From the NCBI GenBank assembly GCA_001602925.1, contig LUZT01000003.1:37051-101050 (forward strand): a stretch of 64,000 bases of DNA, given 5' to 3'. This DNA comes from Chlorobiales bacterium Clorobi_01. GTDB lineage: Bacteria; Bacteroidota; Chlorobiia; Chlorobiales; Chlorobiaceae. The notes under the pieces are model-generated. The model did not search any database and was not told the origin of the DNA. It worked only from the letters and a program-made list of their open reading frames with translations. Shown here piece by piece: positions 29,792 to 38,360 of this stretch. Made by a program: the position numbers and the translations under genes. How positions within the stretch are numbered: position 1 is the first letter of the stretch; each line of letters opens with the position of its first letter.

Positions 29792-30214
29792 TTATTTCGA
29801 GATGCTGATCAGGTATTTCGCGGCGTTGGTGAGCTGCTCGTCGGTCAGGGCGGTGTTGCCGCCTTTGGCGGGCATGCCGTTCAGGCCGTTGATCGTGTTT
29901 TTGATCACGGATTCCTCGCCCTTGGCGATGCGCGGAGCCCAGGCAGCCTTGTCGCCCGGTTTTGGAGCGCCCATCATGCCTGCGTCGTGGCATGCGTTGC
30001 AGCCGCCTTCATAAACGGTCTTGCCAGCAGCAAGAGCCGGGTCGGTCGGGGTCGCTGCCGGTGCTGGTGCAGGAGCGGCAGCAGGAGCTGCGGCCTCTTC
30101 TGCCGGTTTTTCAGCGTTTTTGATCTCTTCGGCCAGTTTGGCTGGCGGCTTTTCCAGGCCGCATCCGCCGAGGAAAACAAGTCCGGTCACGAACAGTGGC
30201 AAAAAACGTTTCAT
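29792..30214 (-). CDS. Membrane-anchored monohaem cytochrome c (c-555-like lipoprotein)
   Basis: 140 residues. The signal ends in lipobox FLGGC, so the protein is anchored by lipid. Residues about 38-60 are an Ala/Pro-rich tether (AAAPAPAPAATPT and similar). The haem domain has CNACH and shares GMMGAPK.GDKAAWAPRIA with the neighbouring soluble c-555, and ends NGMPAKGGN. It is probably a paralogue held at the membrane by a flexible linker, as an electron shuttle for the reaction-centre or sulfur pathways. A good AAGGAG site precedes the ATG. Confidence 0.92.
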   Translation of the reverse strand: MKRFLPLFVTGLVFLGGCGLEKPPAKLAEEIKNAEKPAEEAAAPAAAPAPAPAATPTDPALAAGKTVYEGGCNACHDAGMMGAPKPGDKAAWAPRIAKGEESVIKNTINGLNGMPAKGGNTALTDEQLTNAAKYLISISK

Positions 30215-30314
30215 GTTTTTCTCCTTGAAATTATCGGTGTTGTCGTTGGTGGTGTTTTGTAAAAAATAAAATGAAATTCATTTTAATCATAATTCATCTC
30301 CTCTCAAAACACTT

Positions 30315-31736
30315 TCAGGCGTTATGAAGCGTTTCGAGCTGCCGCAGAAGGTCGTTTCTCGACAGACGATAGAGGTGGGTGTAAAACAGATTGAAGAAGA
30401 GCACCGCGGCGTTGATGCCCGGTGCGTCGATGCCGCGCCGGATGGCGTTGCCGATATTGAAGACCTTGCGCGTCAACTCGGAGTAGCTTTCGATGAATTC
30501 CGGAAGCGGAATGTTTTTCGGGCGGTAGAGCATCTCCTGGCCGAAGGTGTAGCGAAACGCGGTGATGTCTTCCGGGTCGAAAAGCAGCCGCCCCTCTTCG
30601 CGGAGGCGATCGAACACCTTGGTGCCGGGAATGGGGCGCAGCGTGTTGATGCCTGGCACGTCGAGGCTCGTGTCTTCGATGAAGTCGAGAATGGCGCGCG
30701 GCGTGTCGAGCGTGTCACCGTCGAGACCGTAGATGAAGCTTCCATAAAGGCTTATGCCGCTCTTTCGGATCGCCCGGATGTTGCCTGCCAGCTCGTCGGT
30801 GCGGTTCTGCGTCTTGCGATGGGCGTCGCGGCTCGACGGCTCGATGCTTTCGATACCGACGAGCAGCGCGCGGCAGCCGGAGCGGGCAAAGGTGTCGAGC
30901 AGTTCCGGTTGCTGGCCGAGGGTGGTGGTAGCCTGGCCGAACCATTTGATGCCAAGCGGAATCAGCTTGCTGAAAAGCTCCCGCGCGAAGAGCTGGTCGC
31001 CGTTGATGGAGTCATCGACGAAAAAGAAAATGCGCTTGTCCTCCTCGCTGAAGCGCTGCACCTCATCGACGATGTGGTCGATTTTGCGCTGCCGGAGCAC
31101 CCGGCCGTTCAGCACGTGCACATTGCAGAAATCGCACTGGTAGGGGCAGCCACGCCCGGTCTGGATCAGGTTGGTGGTGAAGTAGCGGCTTTTTTTCAGG
31201 AAGGTGCGACTCACCGGGCGGTGAAGCTGCAAGTCCGGAGGGGCGTCCGGGCGGTACTCGGCTTTGAGCGAATCAGTGACGAGATCTTCGAGCACGTCGC
31301 GCCAGAGGTCGTCCGCCTCGCCGTGCACGAGACAATCCGCGTGCGAGCGGCATGAGTCGGGGAACATGGTGACGTGCGGGCCGCCGAGCACCACCTTGAC
31401 CCCCCGGCTCCGCAAGCGGTCGGCCAGCTCGAAAGCCTTCGAGGCCATGCCGGTCTGTACGCTGATGCCGACCAGATCCCATTGCCGGTCGAAGGGAAAC
31501 TCCTCGAACCGGAGGTCGCAGAGCGTCTGTTCGACACCGAGCACCTCGATCGAGGCAAGGATCATCAGGGCAAGCGGCGGAATAGCGAACTGTGTTCGCT
31601 TGATGAGGTTCCGGACGCCACTGTCGAGCCATCGCTTCAGGCCGGATGGCTCGGTGTCGCCGTAGAGCGAGCGAGCGCCGTCGACGCCGCTGTCGGAGGG
31701 CAGAAAGACCAGGGCGACTTGCTTGTTTCGCGCCAT
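30315..31736 (-). CDS. Radical SAM enzyme with N-terminal cobalamin-type domain
   Basis: A 473-residue protein. Residues about 60-150 resemble a B12-binding fold (VKVVLGGPHVTMFPDSC), but the usual DxHxxG ligand motif is not obvious. The radical SAM iron-sulfur site is CPYQCDFC with cysteines at 197, 201 and 204, followed by a TIM-barrel with LLVGIESIEP and YGSFIYGLDG. The C-terminal part, FRYTFGQEMLYRPKNIPLPEF, matches the extension of the BchQ/BchR/HpnP-type group. In a green sulfur bacterium that includes chlorophyll methyltransferases, but the substrate cannot be assigned. It starts five bases after the TPR gene, so they are co-transcribed. Confidence 0.85.
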   Translation of the reverse strand: MARNKQVALVFLPSDSGVDGARSLYGDTEPSGLKRWLDSGVRNLIKRTQFAIPPLALMILASIEVLGVEQTLCDLRFEEFPFDRQWDLVGISVQTGMASKAFELADRLRSRGVKVVLGGPHVTMFPDSCRSHADCLVHGEADDLWRDVLEDLVTDSLKAEYRPDAPPDLQLHRPVSRTFLKKSRYFTTNLIQTGRGCPYQCDFCNVHVLNGRVLRQRKIDHIVDEVQRFSEEDKRIFFFVDDSINGDQLFARELFSKLIPLGIKWFGQATTTLGQQPELLDTFARSGCRALLVGIESIEPSSRDAHRKTQNRTDELAGNIRAIRKSGISLYGSFIYGLDGDTLDTPRAILDFIEDTSLDVPGINTLRPIPGTKVFDRLREEGRLLFDPEDITAFRYTFGQEMLYRPKNIPLPEFIESYSELTRKVFNIGNAIRRGIDAPGINAAVLFFNLFYTHLYRLSRNDLLRQLETLHNA

Positions 31737-31741
31737 GAGGC

Positions 31742-32389
31742 TTACCAGTCCGGTTGGTTCCTCTCCGACGGTTTCGTCGGCAAAGGCTTGAAATATTTGC
31801 GCATCTGGCGCGCCTCCTCCTGGCGGGCATTTTCGAGGATCAGCTGCGAGACCGCGCCGCCGCCATCCTGCCCGTTGCCCCCCGGAGAACCGCCACCTTG
31901 TGGTGCAGGCGGTGGCGGCTGACGGTGCTGCATTGCACGCAGCACGATTTCGTAGTTGATTCGCGCGTCGGCATTCTGTGGATTATCGAGAAGGGCGCGC
32001 CGGTAAAATGCCAGCGCCCGGCCAAGCAACGCCTCCTGGGCTGCGCCATTGCGGCTTCGGAACGCCTCCATCGCCAGTGCGTTACCCTGGTTATAACCGG
32101 CGGTCTTGCTGAGTGTGGCGTCACCGGGTGGAAGTGCTGCGAACAATTCGGCTGCACGGCGGTAGTGCTTCATGCCGTATTCGGCACAGGCGAGATTGAA
32201 GGATGCCTCGCATCGCAACAGGCCCGCCGGATAGCGGTCGAGCAACTGCCGGTACTGCTGAATGGCCGGCGCGTAGTGACCGGCCTGGGCTTGCCGGTTC
32301 GCTTTCCGGAACAGGTTGTACTGTTCGAGGTTCGACCTGACCGCATCGAAGGAAAAGAGCGCGATCAGTAACAACAGTGCTCGTTGCAT
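31742..32389 (-). CDS. TPR protein, Bat-operon type (BatC/BatE-like)
   Basis: 215 residues with an N-terminal signal-like segment (MQRALLLLIALFSFDAVRSN) and several tetratricopeptide repeats: ANRQAQAGHYAPAIQQYRQLLDRYPA, YGMKHYRRAAELFAAL, LALFYRRALLDNPQNADARIN (in part). A proline/glycine-rich linker (about 155-180) and a basic C-terminus follow. In Bacteroidetes and Chlorobi, TPR proteins like this accompany BatA, BatB and BatD. It sits between an aminotransferase and the radical SAM gene, not with other bat genes. The assignment to BatC/BatE rests on architecture. Confidence 0.7.
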   Translation of the reverse strand: MQRALLLLIALFSFDAVRSNLEQYNLFRKANRQAQAGHYAPAIQQYRQLLDRYPAGLLRCEASFNLACAEYGMKHYRRAAELFAALPPGDATLSKTAGYNQGNALAMEAFRSRNGAAQEALLGRALAFYRRALLDNPQNADARINYEIVLRAMQHRQPPPPAPQGGGSPGGNGQDGGGAVSQLILENARQEEARQMRKYFKPLPTKPSERNQPDW

Positions 32390-32448
32390 GGCGGCATTTT
32401 CTGCAATATAGTCAACCTCACCCGGCCATTCCGCAAAACAACCGGCCC

Positions 32449-33588
32449 CTACTCTCCGAGAAACGCCCGCTGGACGGCGCTTACGCCAACTCCAACCCTG
32501 AAAGGAATCTCCATCATTTTGAGCGACCGCTCAAGCCCGCCCATCAGGGTCAGCATGTCGAGTTCATCGTAGTAACCAAGGTGCGAAATCCGGAAGATTC
32601 TGCCCTTGAATTCGTCCTGCCCTGCCGCGATCGTGATGCCGTTGCGCACCTTCAGGGTGTTGTTGAACTGCTTCCAGTCCGCGCCTTCGGGCAGCCAGAC
32701 CGCTGTAACGGCGTACGAGGGAGATTGGCTGAACAGCTCCATGCCGAGCGCCTGGCAGCCGAGGCGGCATGCGCCCGCGAGCGCTTCGTGGCGCGCCCAG
32801 ACATTTTCGATCCCCTCGGCGCGCAGCATCTGTAGCGCCTCGTCGAGACCGATGATGAGCGAAACCGCGGGAGTGAACGGCGTGTCGTTGCCTGCATGGG
32901 ATTTGAGCGCCTTGCGCAGGCTCAGGTAATACTGCGGCTGATGCTTGCGGTTGTGAATGATGTCCTGCGCCCGCTCCGAGACGGCCACCAGCGCCAGACC
33001 GGGGGGCATCATCAGCCCCTTCTGCGAGCCGGTGATGCAGATATCCGCACCCCAGTCGTCGAAGTGGAACTCGTGCGCGCCGATGGCGGTGATGCCATCG
33101 ACGAGGATCAGCGCGTCGGAGCGTTCCCGGATGGCCGCGCACAAAGCCCTGACATCAGATGCGGTACCGGTGGAGGTTTCCGAATGGGTGATGCAGACGC
33201 CCATCGCGTCCGGATGCTCGTCGAGCAGTTCGGCGATTCGTTCCGGGGAAATGGCCGTGCCCCACTCGATCTTCTCCTCGACGCAGTCACCCGTGTAGAT
33301 TCGTGCCAGCTCGCCCCACCGTTCGCCGAACTTGCCGCCGTTGATCGTGATGACCTTGTCGCCCTGCCTGAAGAGGCTCGAAATGGCCGCCTCCATGCCG
33401 CCGGTGCCCGAACAGGTCATGACCACTACCGGCTGGGTCGTTCTGAACAGGTACTTCAGATCTTCGTGCACCCGTTCCAGAATCTCCATGAATTCAGGAT
33501 TCCGGTGATGGATGATCGGCGCGGCCATGCGAAGCATGACATTTTCCGGTACCGGCGTCGGCCCAGGGGTGAAGAGTCGTTTTTTCAT
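32449..33588 (-). CDS. Class V aminotransferase (serine-pyruvate/alanine-glyoxylate type)
   Basis: About 379 residues from ATG 33588 (MKKRLFTPGPTPVPENV); the frame extends to 33642. The N-terminal LFTPGPTPVP, MTCSGTGGMEAAISSL and the PLP-lysine region CITGSQKGLMMPPGLAL are typical of the family that includes serine-glyoxylate aminotransferase and the 42-kDa protein once called soluble hydrogenase. The donor and acceptor are not fixed by sequence; a role in serine or glycine metabolism is plausible. It is upstream of the TPR and radical SAM genes. Confidence 0.88.
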   Translation of the reverse strand: MKKRLFTPGPTPVPENVMLRMAAPIIHHRNPEFMEILERVHEDLKYLFRTTQPVVVMTCSGTGGMEAAISSLFRQGDKVITINGGKFGERWGELARIYTGDCVEEKIEWGTAISPERIAELLDEHPDAMGVCITHSETSTGTASDVRALCAAIRERSDALILVDGITAIGAHEFHFDDWGADICITGSQKGLMMPPGLALVAVSERAQDIIHNRKHQPQYYLSLRKALKSHAGNDTPFTPAVSLIIGLDEALQMLRAEGIENVWARHEALAGACRLGCQALGMELFSQSPSYAVTAVWLPEGADWKQFNNTLKVRNGITIAAGQDEFKGRIFRISHLGYYDELDMLTLMGGLERSLKMMEIPFRVGVGVSAVQRAFLGE

Positions 33589-33796
33589 GAACCAAGCATT
33601 GCCTGAACGGCGTCTTTTCGTTTGATGGTGAAAACCGGCCACGACGAAGCGGCGGAAACCCGCAAATCAGCGGTCGAGGATCGATTTGAGACAGGGGGAC
33701 AATATAAGCATTTCAGGGAAGCTGTAAAGCGATTGATGGAGCGGTGAATGCTCCGCATCATCCAGAAGGCAGAAAATCGTGACGGGCCTGACAAAA

Positions 33797-33827
33797 AAAA
33801 CCGGAAGCAATGGCTGCTTCCGGTTTT
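33797..33827 (-). terminator. Bidirectional-type terminator below the OM gene cluster
   Basis: AAAACCGGAAGCA (33797-33809) pairs with TGCTTCCGGTTTT (33815-33827) around five bases; the minus strand then runs into TTTTTTTTGT. It is a textbook intrinsic terminator for the first outer-membrane gene. Confidence 0.88.
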
Positions 33828-33855
33828 GATTTGCACTTGATGTTTCAGGCGTGGA

Positions 33856-34515
33856 TCAGAAGTTATACCTGAGACCAAGCATGATGTTGTGAACAGCCCA
33901 CTTTTGATCGGGGTATCCATCGACTTCAAATTTGCTCGGTTTCAGATAGCGGTATCCCAGATCGAGCGTCGTGCATTCAGCGACTTTGAAGCCAAGTCCT
34001 GCACCGACCTGCCAGGCAAAGACGTCATCACTATCAGCCCAAGATGCTTCGACATGTGCCAAGCCAGCACCAGCCATGAGGTATGGTTTGACGCCCGAGC
34101 CTGCATCAAAGTCGTAGTAAACATTGCCCATGACGGTCAGCAGGGAAAGATCGTCATCATAGTACTTAAAATCATGTTTCTGATAGCCTACAGCAGCTTC
34201 AAGTCTGGCACCGCCGAAATCGTAACCGATAGCACCATTCAGCGCTAAGCCGTTCTTCATTTCGTCCTTGTAGCCGTCTTGGTATTCAACGTCTTCCGGA
34301 ATGCCGATGCCGACAGAAGCGCTGATATACGCGCCAGGCTCACAGGTCTTCGCGACTGGAGCTGGAGCAGGCTCTGCAACCGGAGGCGGGGGCGGAGGAG
34401 GAGTGTAGGTCGACGGCGCCGGAGGAGGCATTTCCGTACCGTTAGCCCAAGCGGTACCGCTGACTCCAGCAAGGAGCGCAACGGCGACCATCACCATTTT
34501 CGATGTCTTTTTCAT
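33856..34515 (-). CDS. Outer-membrane beta-barrel protein, paralogue 1
   Basis: 219 residues from ATG 34515 (MKKTSKMVMVAVALLAGVSG); the frame is open upstream into the spacer. After the signal peptide comes a proline-rich segment (MPPPAPSTYTPPPPPPP). Then comes an OmpA/OmpW-like small barrel with alternating strands and repeated GxG motifs (GAYISASVGIG, GAIGYDFGGARLEAAVGYQ, GLGFKVAECTTLDLGYRYLKPSKF), ending in LGLRYNF. The terminal aromatic residue fits Bam-dependent insertion. The function is unknown. It is one of three tandem copies. Confidence 0.88.
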   Translation of the reverse strand: MKKTSKMVMVAVALLAGVSGTAWANGTEMPPPAPSTYTPPPPPPPVAEPAPAPVAKTCEPGAYISASVGIGIPEDVEYQDGYKDEMKNGLALNGAIGYDFGGARLEAAVGYQKHDFKYYDDDLSLLTVMGNVYYDFDAGSGVKPYLMAGAGLAHVEASWADSDDVFAWQVGAGLGFKVAECTTLDLGYRYLKPSKFEVDGYPDQKWAVHNIMLGLRYNF

Positions 34516-35829
34516 GATTGTTCCATTTAAGTTAAACGTCAAAAAAGAACTCTTTGCACTATTTAACAAACGGTTATACCGTCTTAGCTCATAATTTACA
34601 TCAAAAAGGTAATAAAATATTCTACTAATTTTATAGCACAAAGTCATCAGCATCAGAGAAATCAGCCCCATCCTCGATCAGCGTAATCGTCAAACATGGA
34701 ACAGAAAGAAGGAAAAGCAGAAAAGAGAACTCATGATAAAGCAGCAATGGCAGCCCAGGAGATAAAACCGGGACTGCCATTGGTGTGCATGATAGCGCTC
34801 TTTCAGGCAAACGTCAGAACTGATACCTGAGACCAAGCATGATGTTGTGGCACTCAATTTTACCATCGCCAAGGTAATGGGTATCGAATTTACTCGGTTT
34901 CAGGTAGCGATATCCGAGATCAAGGGTGGTATTCTCGGCAACCTCAACGCCCAGACCCGCCCCAACCTGCCAGGCAAACACATCTTCATCACTGGATGTC
35001 CAGGACATATCGACATGGGCCAGACCGAGACCACCCATGATGTAAGGCTTGACGCCCGAACCGGCATCCATATCATAGTAAGCGTTCGCCATCACGGTCA
35101 GAAGAGAGATATCCTCATCTTCGTCTTTAATGTCGTGCTTCTGATAACCTACTGCTGCCTCAAGCCTTGCTGAACCAAAATTGTAGCCGAGCGCACCATT
35201 GAGCACAAGACCGTTGTCCATGTCGAAGCTGGAGCCATTCTCTGTGTCTAAAATACGAACCAACTCCGGGGGGTCTTCCCCCTGTATCTCATAGTACTCA
35301 CTGTAGTCGGTCTTGAAAGAGCCGGGAATGCCAATACCCACTGCGCCGCTGATATACGGCCCGGTTTTCTCGGTTTTTACAACCGGAGCGGGGGCTTCAA
35401 CCGGAGGCGGAGGAGGAGTGTAGGTCGACGGCGCCGGAGGAGGCATTTCCGTACCGTTAGCCCAAGCGGTACCGCTGACTCCAGCAAGGAGCGCAACGGC
35501 GACCATCACCATTTTCGATGTCTTTTTCATGATTGTTCCATTCAAGTTAAACGTCAAAAAAAGAACTCTTTGCACTATTTAACAAACGGTTATACCGTCT
35601 TAGCTCATAATTTACATCAAAAAGGTAATAAAATATTCTACTAATTTTATAGCACAAAGTCATCAGCATCAGAAAAATCAGCCCCATCCTCGATCAGCGT
35701 AATCGTCAAACATGGAACAGAAAGAAGGAAAAGCAGAAAAGAGAACTCATGATAAAGCAGCAATGGCAGCCCAGGAGATAAAACTGGGACTGCCATTGGT
35801 GTGCATGATAGCGTTCTTTCAGGCAAACG
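34516..35829. repeat. Duplicated spacers between OM paralogues (34516-34813 and 35531-35829)
   Basis: The two spacers of about 298 and 299 bases are almost identical: I count only about five changes, including one extra A in the A run. Each includes a promoter-proximal AT-rich region with ACGGTTATACCGT, and a terminator-like hairpin, CAATGGCAG ... CTGCCATTG, located near 34745-34785 and 35760-35800. A third, more diverged copy of the first 170 bases lies upstream of paralogue 3 (36538 onwards). The repeat unit spans about 1,015 bases together with the genes. Confidence 0.85.
34814..35530 (-). CDS. Outer-membrane beta-barrel protein, paralogue 2
   Basis: 238 residues from ATG 35530, with the same signal peptide and proline-rich segment as paralogues 1 and 3. 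It carries an extra loop of about 20 residues (EYYEIQGEDPPELVRIL) after the first strand. The barrel continues with GALGYNFGSARLEAAVGYQKH, GGLGLAHVDMSWTSSDED and GVEVAENTTLDLGYRYLK, ending LGLRYQF. The extra loop would be surface-exposed. Flanking spacers are near-identical. Confidence 0.88.
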   Translation of the reverse strand: MKKTSKMVMVAVALLAGVSGTAWANGTEMPPPAPSTYTPPPPPVEAPAPVVKTEKTGPYISGAVGIGIPGSFKTDYSEYYEIQGEDPPELVRILDTENGSSFDMDNGLVLNGALGYNFGSARLEAAVGYQKHDIKDEDEDISLLTVMANAYYDMDAGSGVKPYIMGGLGLAHVDMSWTSSDEDVFAWQVGAGLGVEVAENTTLDLGYRYLKPSKFDTHYLGDGKIECHNIMLGLRYQF

Positions 35830-36537
35830 TCAGAACTGATACCTGAGACCAAGCATGATGTTGTGTATCGCCCACTCGGCCTTGGGGCCACCATCAGCGA
35901 CACGGAAATCATCCGGTTTCACATAGCGATACCCGAGGTCGAGGGTCGTGTTATCAGCAACCTCAACGCCTACACCAGCGCCTACCTGCCAGACAAACAC
36001 ATCGTCACTCGTGTCTGTGCCATCAGACACATTGGTATGACCCCAGCCAGCGCCGCCCATGAGGTACGGCTTGATGCCCGAACCGGCATTCATGTCATAG
36101 TAGACATTGGCCATCACCGTCAGCAGAGTGGCATTTACATCAATGTCACTAAAGTCGTGATCGTGATAACCGACTTCAGCCTCAAGCCTTACGGGGTTGA
36201 AGTTGTAGCCAAGAGCTCCAGTAAGCGCTATACCGTTATCCATCTTGAATTTACCATCCGATGGGGGAATAAACGCAGCAATGCCGATCACCTCCTGTTC
36301 AGGAACAGGAACTTTAAGGTTTTCAGGTAAACCGAGTCCCACTGCACCGCTGATATACCAGCCAGCGTCACTGTGCTTGACGACCGGAGCCGGAGCTTCG
36401 ACCGGCGGCGGAGGCGGCGGAGGAGTGTAGGCTGAGGGCTCCGGAGGAGGCATTTCGGTACCATTAGCCCAAGCCGTACCGCTGACTCCGGCAAGGAGCG
36501 CAACGGCGACCATCACCATTTTCGATGTCTTTTTCAT
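35830..36537 (-). CDS. Outer-membrane beta-barrel protein, paralogue 3
   Basis: 235 residues from ATG 36537, first in the transcription direction. It has the common signal peptide and a slightly different proline-rich part (MPPPEPSAYTPPPPPPP). Surface-loop regions differ from the other two (PVPEQEVIGIAAFIPPSDG), while strands are conserved (GALGYNFNPVRLEAEVGYHDHD, VADNTTLDLGYRYVKPDDF, ending LGLRYQF). This is the usual pattern for diverging outer-membrane loops. Confidence 0.88.
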   Translation of the reverse strand: MKKTSKMVMVAVALLAGVSGTAWANGTEMPPPEPSAYTPPPPPPPVEAPAPVVKHSDAGWYISGAVGLGLPENLKVPVPEQEVIGIAAFIPPSDGKFKMDNGIALTGALGYNFNPVRLEAEVGYHDHDFSDIDVNATLLTVMANVYYDMNAGSGIKPYLMGGAGWGHTNVSDGTDTSDDVFVWQVGAGVGVEVADNTTLDLGYRYVKPDDFRVADGGPKAEWAIHNIMLGLRYQF

Positions 36538-36746
36538 GATTGTTCCATTTGAGTTAAACGTTAACAAAGAACTCTTTGCATTATTTAACAAACGCTTATA
36601 CCGTTTTAGTTCATGACTTACCTCAAAAAGGTAATAAAAATATTCTACTAATGTTACAAAGTCATCAGCATCAGAAAAATCAGCCCCTTGCCCGATCAGC
36701 GTAATCGTCGGGCATGGTCTGAAAAAAAGAAAACAGAACGAAGAGG

Positions 36747-36784
36747 CGCGGTGCAGGAGCCTCGTTCAGACCTTCTGCACCGCG
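36747..36784 (-). terminator. Terminator of carA
   Basis: CGCGGTGCAG (36747-36756) pairs with CTGCACCGCG (36775-36784). On the minus strand it is followed by CCTCTTCGTTCTGTTTTCTTTTTTTC, a T-rich tract. It lies eight bases after the carA stop. Confidence 0.8.
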
Positions 36785-36791
36785 GGAATGG

Positions 36792-37892
36792 TCAGTTTTT
36801 CGACCTCTCCATCAGTTCGGTGAACTCCTTGAAGAGGTAGTGCGAATCGTGCGGGCCGGGGGCGGCTTCGGGGTGGTACTGCACCGAAAAGCAGGGCAGC
36901 TCGCGGTGGCGAATCCCCTCGACGGTCATGTCGTAGAGATTCTTGTGAGTCAGCTCCAGATCACCCGGCAGACTCTCCATCTCGACTGCAAAGCCGTGGT
37001 TCTGCGAGGTGATCTCGATAGTGCTGCTCAAGAGGTTCTTTACCGGATGATTCGCGCCGTGATGGCCAAACTTGAGTTTGTAGGTCCTCGCTCCGAACGC
37101 GAGCGAAAGCAGCTGGTGACCAAGGCAGATGCCGAAGATCGGCAACTTGCTGTTCCGTGCGGCCAGCTCGCGGATGGTGTCGATGGCGTAAGTGACCGCG
37201 AAAGGATCGCCGGGGCCGTTCGAGAGAAAGACACCATCGGGATTCATGGTGAGCACCTCGTCAGCGGTGGTTTTGGCGTTGACCACCGTGACCTTGCACC
37301 CTTCGGCGTTGAGCTGGCGGATGATGTTGGTCTTGATGCCATAGTCGAAAGCGACGACGTGATATTTGGCGTCGGGATTGTCCACCGTGTAGCTCTCTCC
37401 GGTGGTGACGCGCTGCACCAGGTCGAGGCCGGTCATCTCGGGAATGGTCGCCGCCTGCGCCTTAAGCGCCTCGACGTCATCGCACGAGGTCGAAATCACC
37501 GCCCGCATCGCGCCTTTCTGGCGAATCTCTCTCACCAGTTTGCGGGTGTCGATACCGGCAAGACCCATCACGCAAGCCTCTTTGAGCGTCTCGTCGAGGC
37601 TGCGGGTCGATTCGTAGTTGCTGTAAACGTTGGAGGCTTCACGCACGATCAGCGCCGAAGCCCAGATTTTTTTGGACTCGTCGTCGTTCGGCGTAATGCC
37701 GTAGTTGCCGATGAGCGGGTAGGTCATGACCACCATCTGTCCGGTGTAGGACGGGTCGGTCAGAATCTCCTGATAGCCGGTCAGCGAGGTGTTAAAAACC
37801 ACTTCACCGGCAGCTTCGCCGGTATGGCCGAATGCGGTTCCGCGATAGACCGAGCCGTTTTCAAGAACCAGAATTGCGGGTATTTCCTGCAT
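36792..37892 (-). CDS. carA: Carbamoyl-phosphate synthase small subunit
   Basis: A 366-residue glutamine amidotransferase supplying ammonia for carbamoyl phosphate, used for pyrimidines and arginine. N-terminal motifs are [16 protein letters not shown] and [18 protein letters not shown]. The class I amidotransferase core has the nucleophile cysteine in [18 protein letters not shown] and the His/Glu pair near the end in [17 protein letters not shown]. The large subunit is not in the window. It is nine bases after yajC. Confidence 0.96.
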   Translation of the reverse strand: MQEIPAILVLENGSVYRGTAFGHTGEAAGEVVFNTSLTGYQEILTDPSYTGQMVVMTYPLIGNYGITPNDDESKKIWASALIVREASNVYSNYESTRSLDETLKEACVMGLAGIDTRKLVREIRQKGAMRAVISTSCDDVEALKAQAATIPEMTGLDLVQRVTTGESYTVDNPDAKYHVVAFDYGIKTNIIRQLNAEGCKVTVVNAKTTADEVLTMNPDGVFLSNGPGDPFAVTYAIDTIRELAARNSKLPIFGICLGHQLLSLAFGARTYKLKFGHHGANHPVKNLLSSTIEITSQNHGFAVEMESLPGDLELTHKNLYDMTVEGIRHRELPCFSVQYHPEAAPGPHDSHYLFKEFTELMERSKN

Positions 37893-37901
37893 CGATGCTT
37901 C

Positions 37902-38255
37902 TTACTCCTTCGAGGCGAGCTTGTCGCCGGTTTCCTGTTTTTCTATGTTGGCGATCGCCGAACGTTCGAACTTGATCTTGACGTTGTCGGCAACCTGCAC
38001 AAGAACCGTTTTTTTCTCGGTTTCGATCCCGGCGACGGTCCCATGAATGCCGCCGATGGTGACAACCCGGTCGCCGCGCTTGATATCGTTGAGCAGCGAT
38101 TCGCGCTCTTTCTGTTTTTTCTGCTGCGGGCGGATCATGAAGAAGTAAAAGACGACAAAGATCAGGACGAGCGGTACGAGCTGGACGAACGGATTCGGCG
38201 TCGCGCCTCCTGCTGGCGGGGCGAAGAGCATCAGGGCAAGGATGGTGTCAGACAT
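37902..38255 (-). CDS. yajC: Preprotein translocase accessory subunit YajC
   Basis: 117 residues. One N-terminal membrane helix (VQLVPLVLIFVVFYFFMI) is followed by RPQQKKQKERESLL and the small beta domain with the motif GDRVVTIGGIHGTVAGIE, which is the YajC signature. It associates with SecDF. It directly precedes carA. Confidence 0.93.
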   Translation of the reverse strand: MSDTILALMLFAPPAGGATPNPFVQLVPLVLIFVVFYFFMIRPQQKKQKERESLLNDIKRGDRVVTIGGIHGTVAGIETEKKTVLVQVADNVKIKFERSAIANIEKQETGDKLASKE

Positions 38256-38360
38256 GGTCAGTGGCTTGCGGTTGGTATTCGGAGCTTGGCCCTCCGGCGG
38301 AATTCGGGCCGGATAGGGCGCTTTTTTCGAACCCGAAGATAATTTATTTCCCGAACTATT

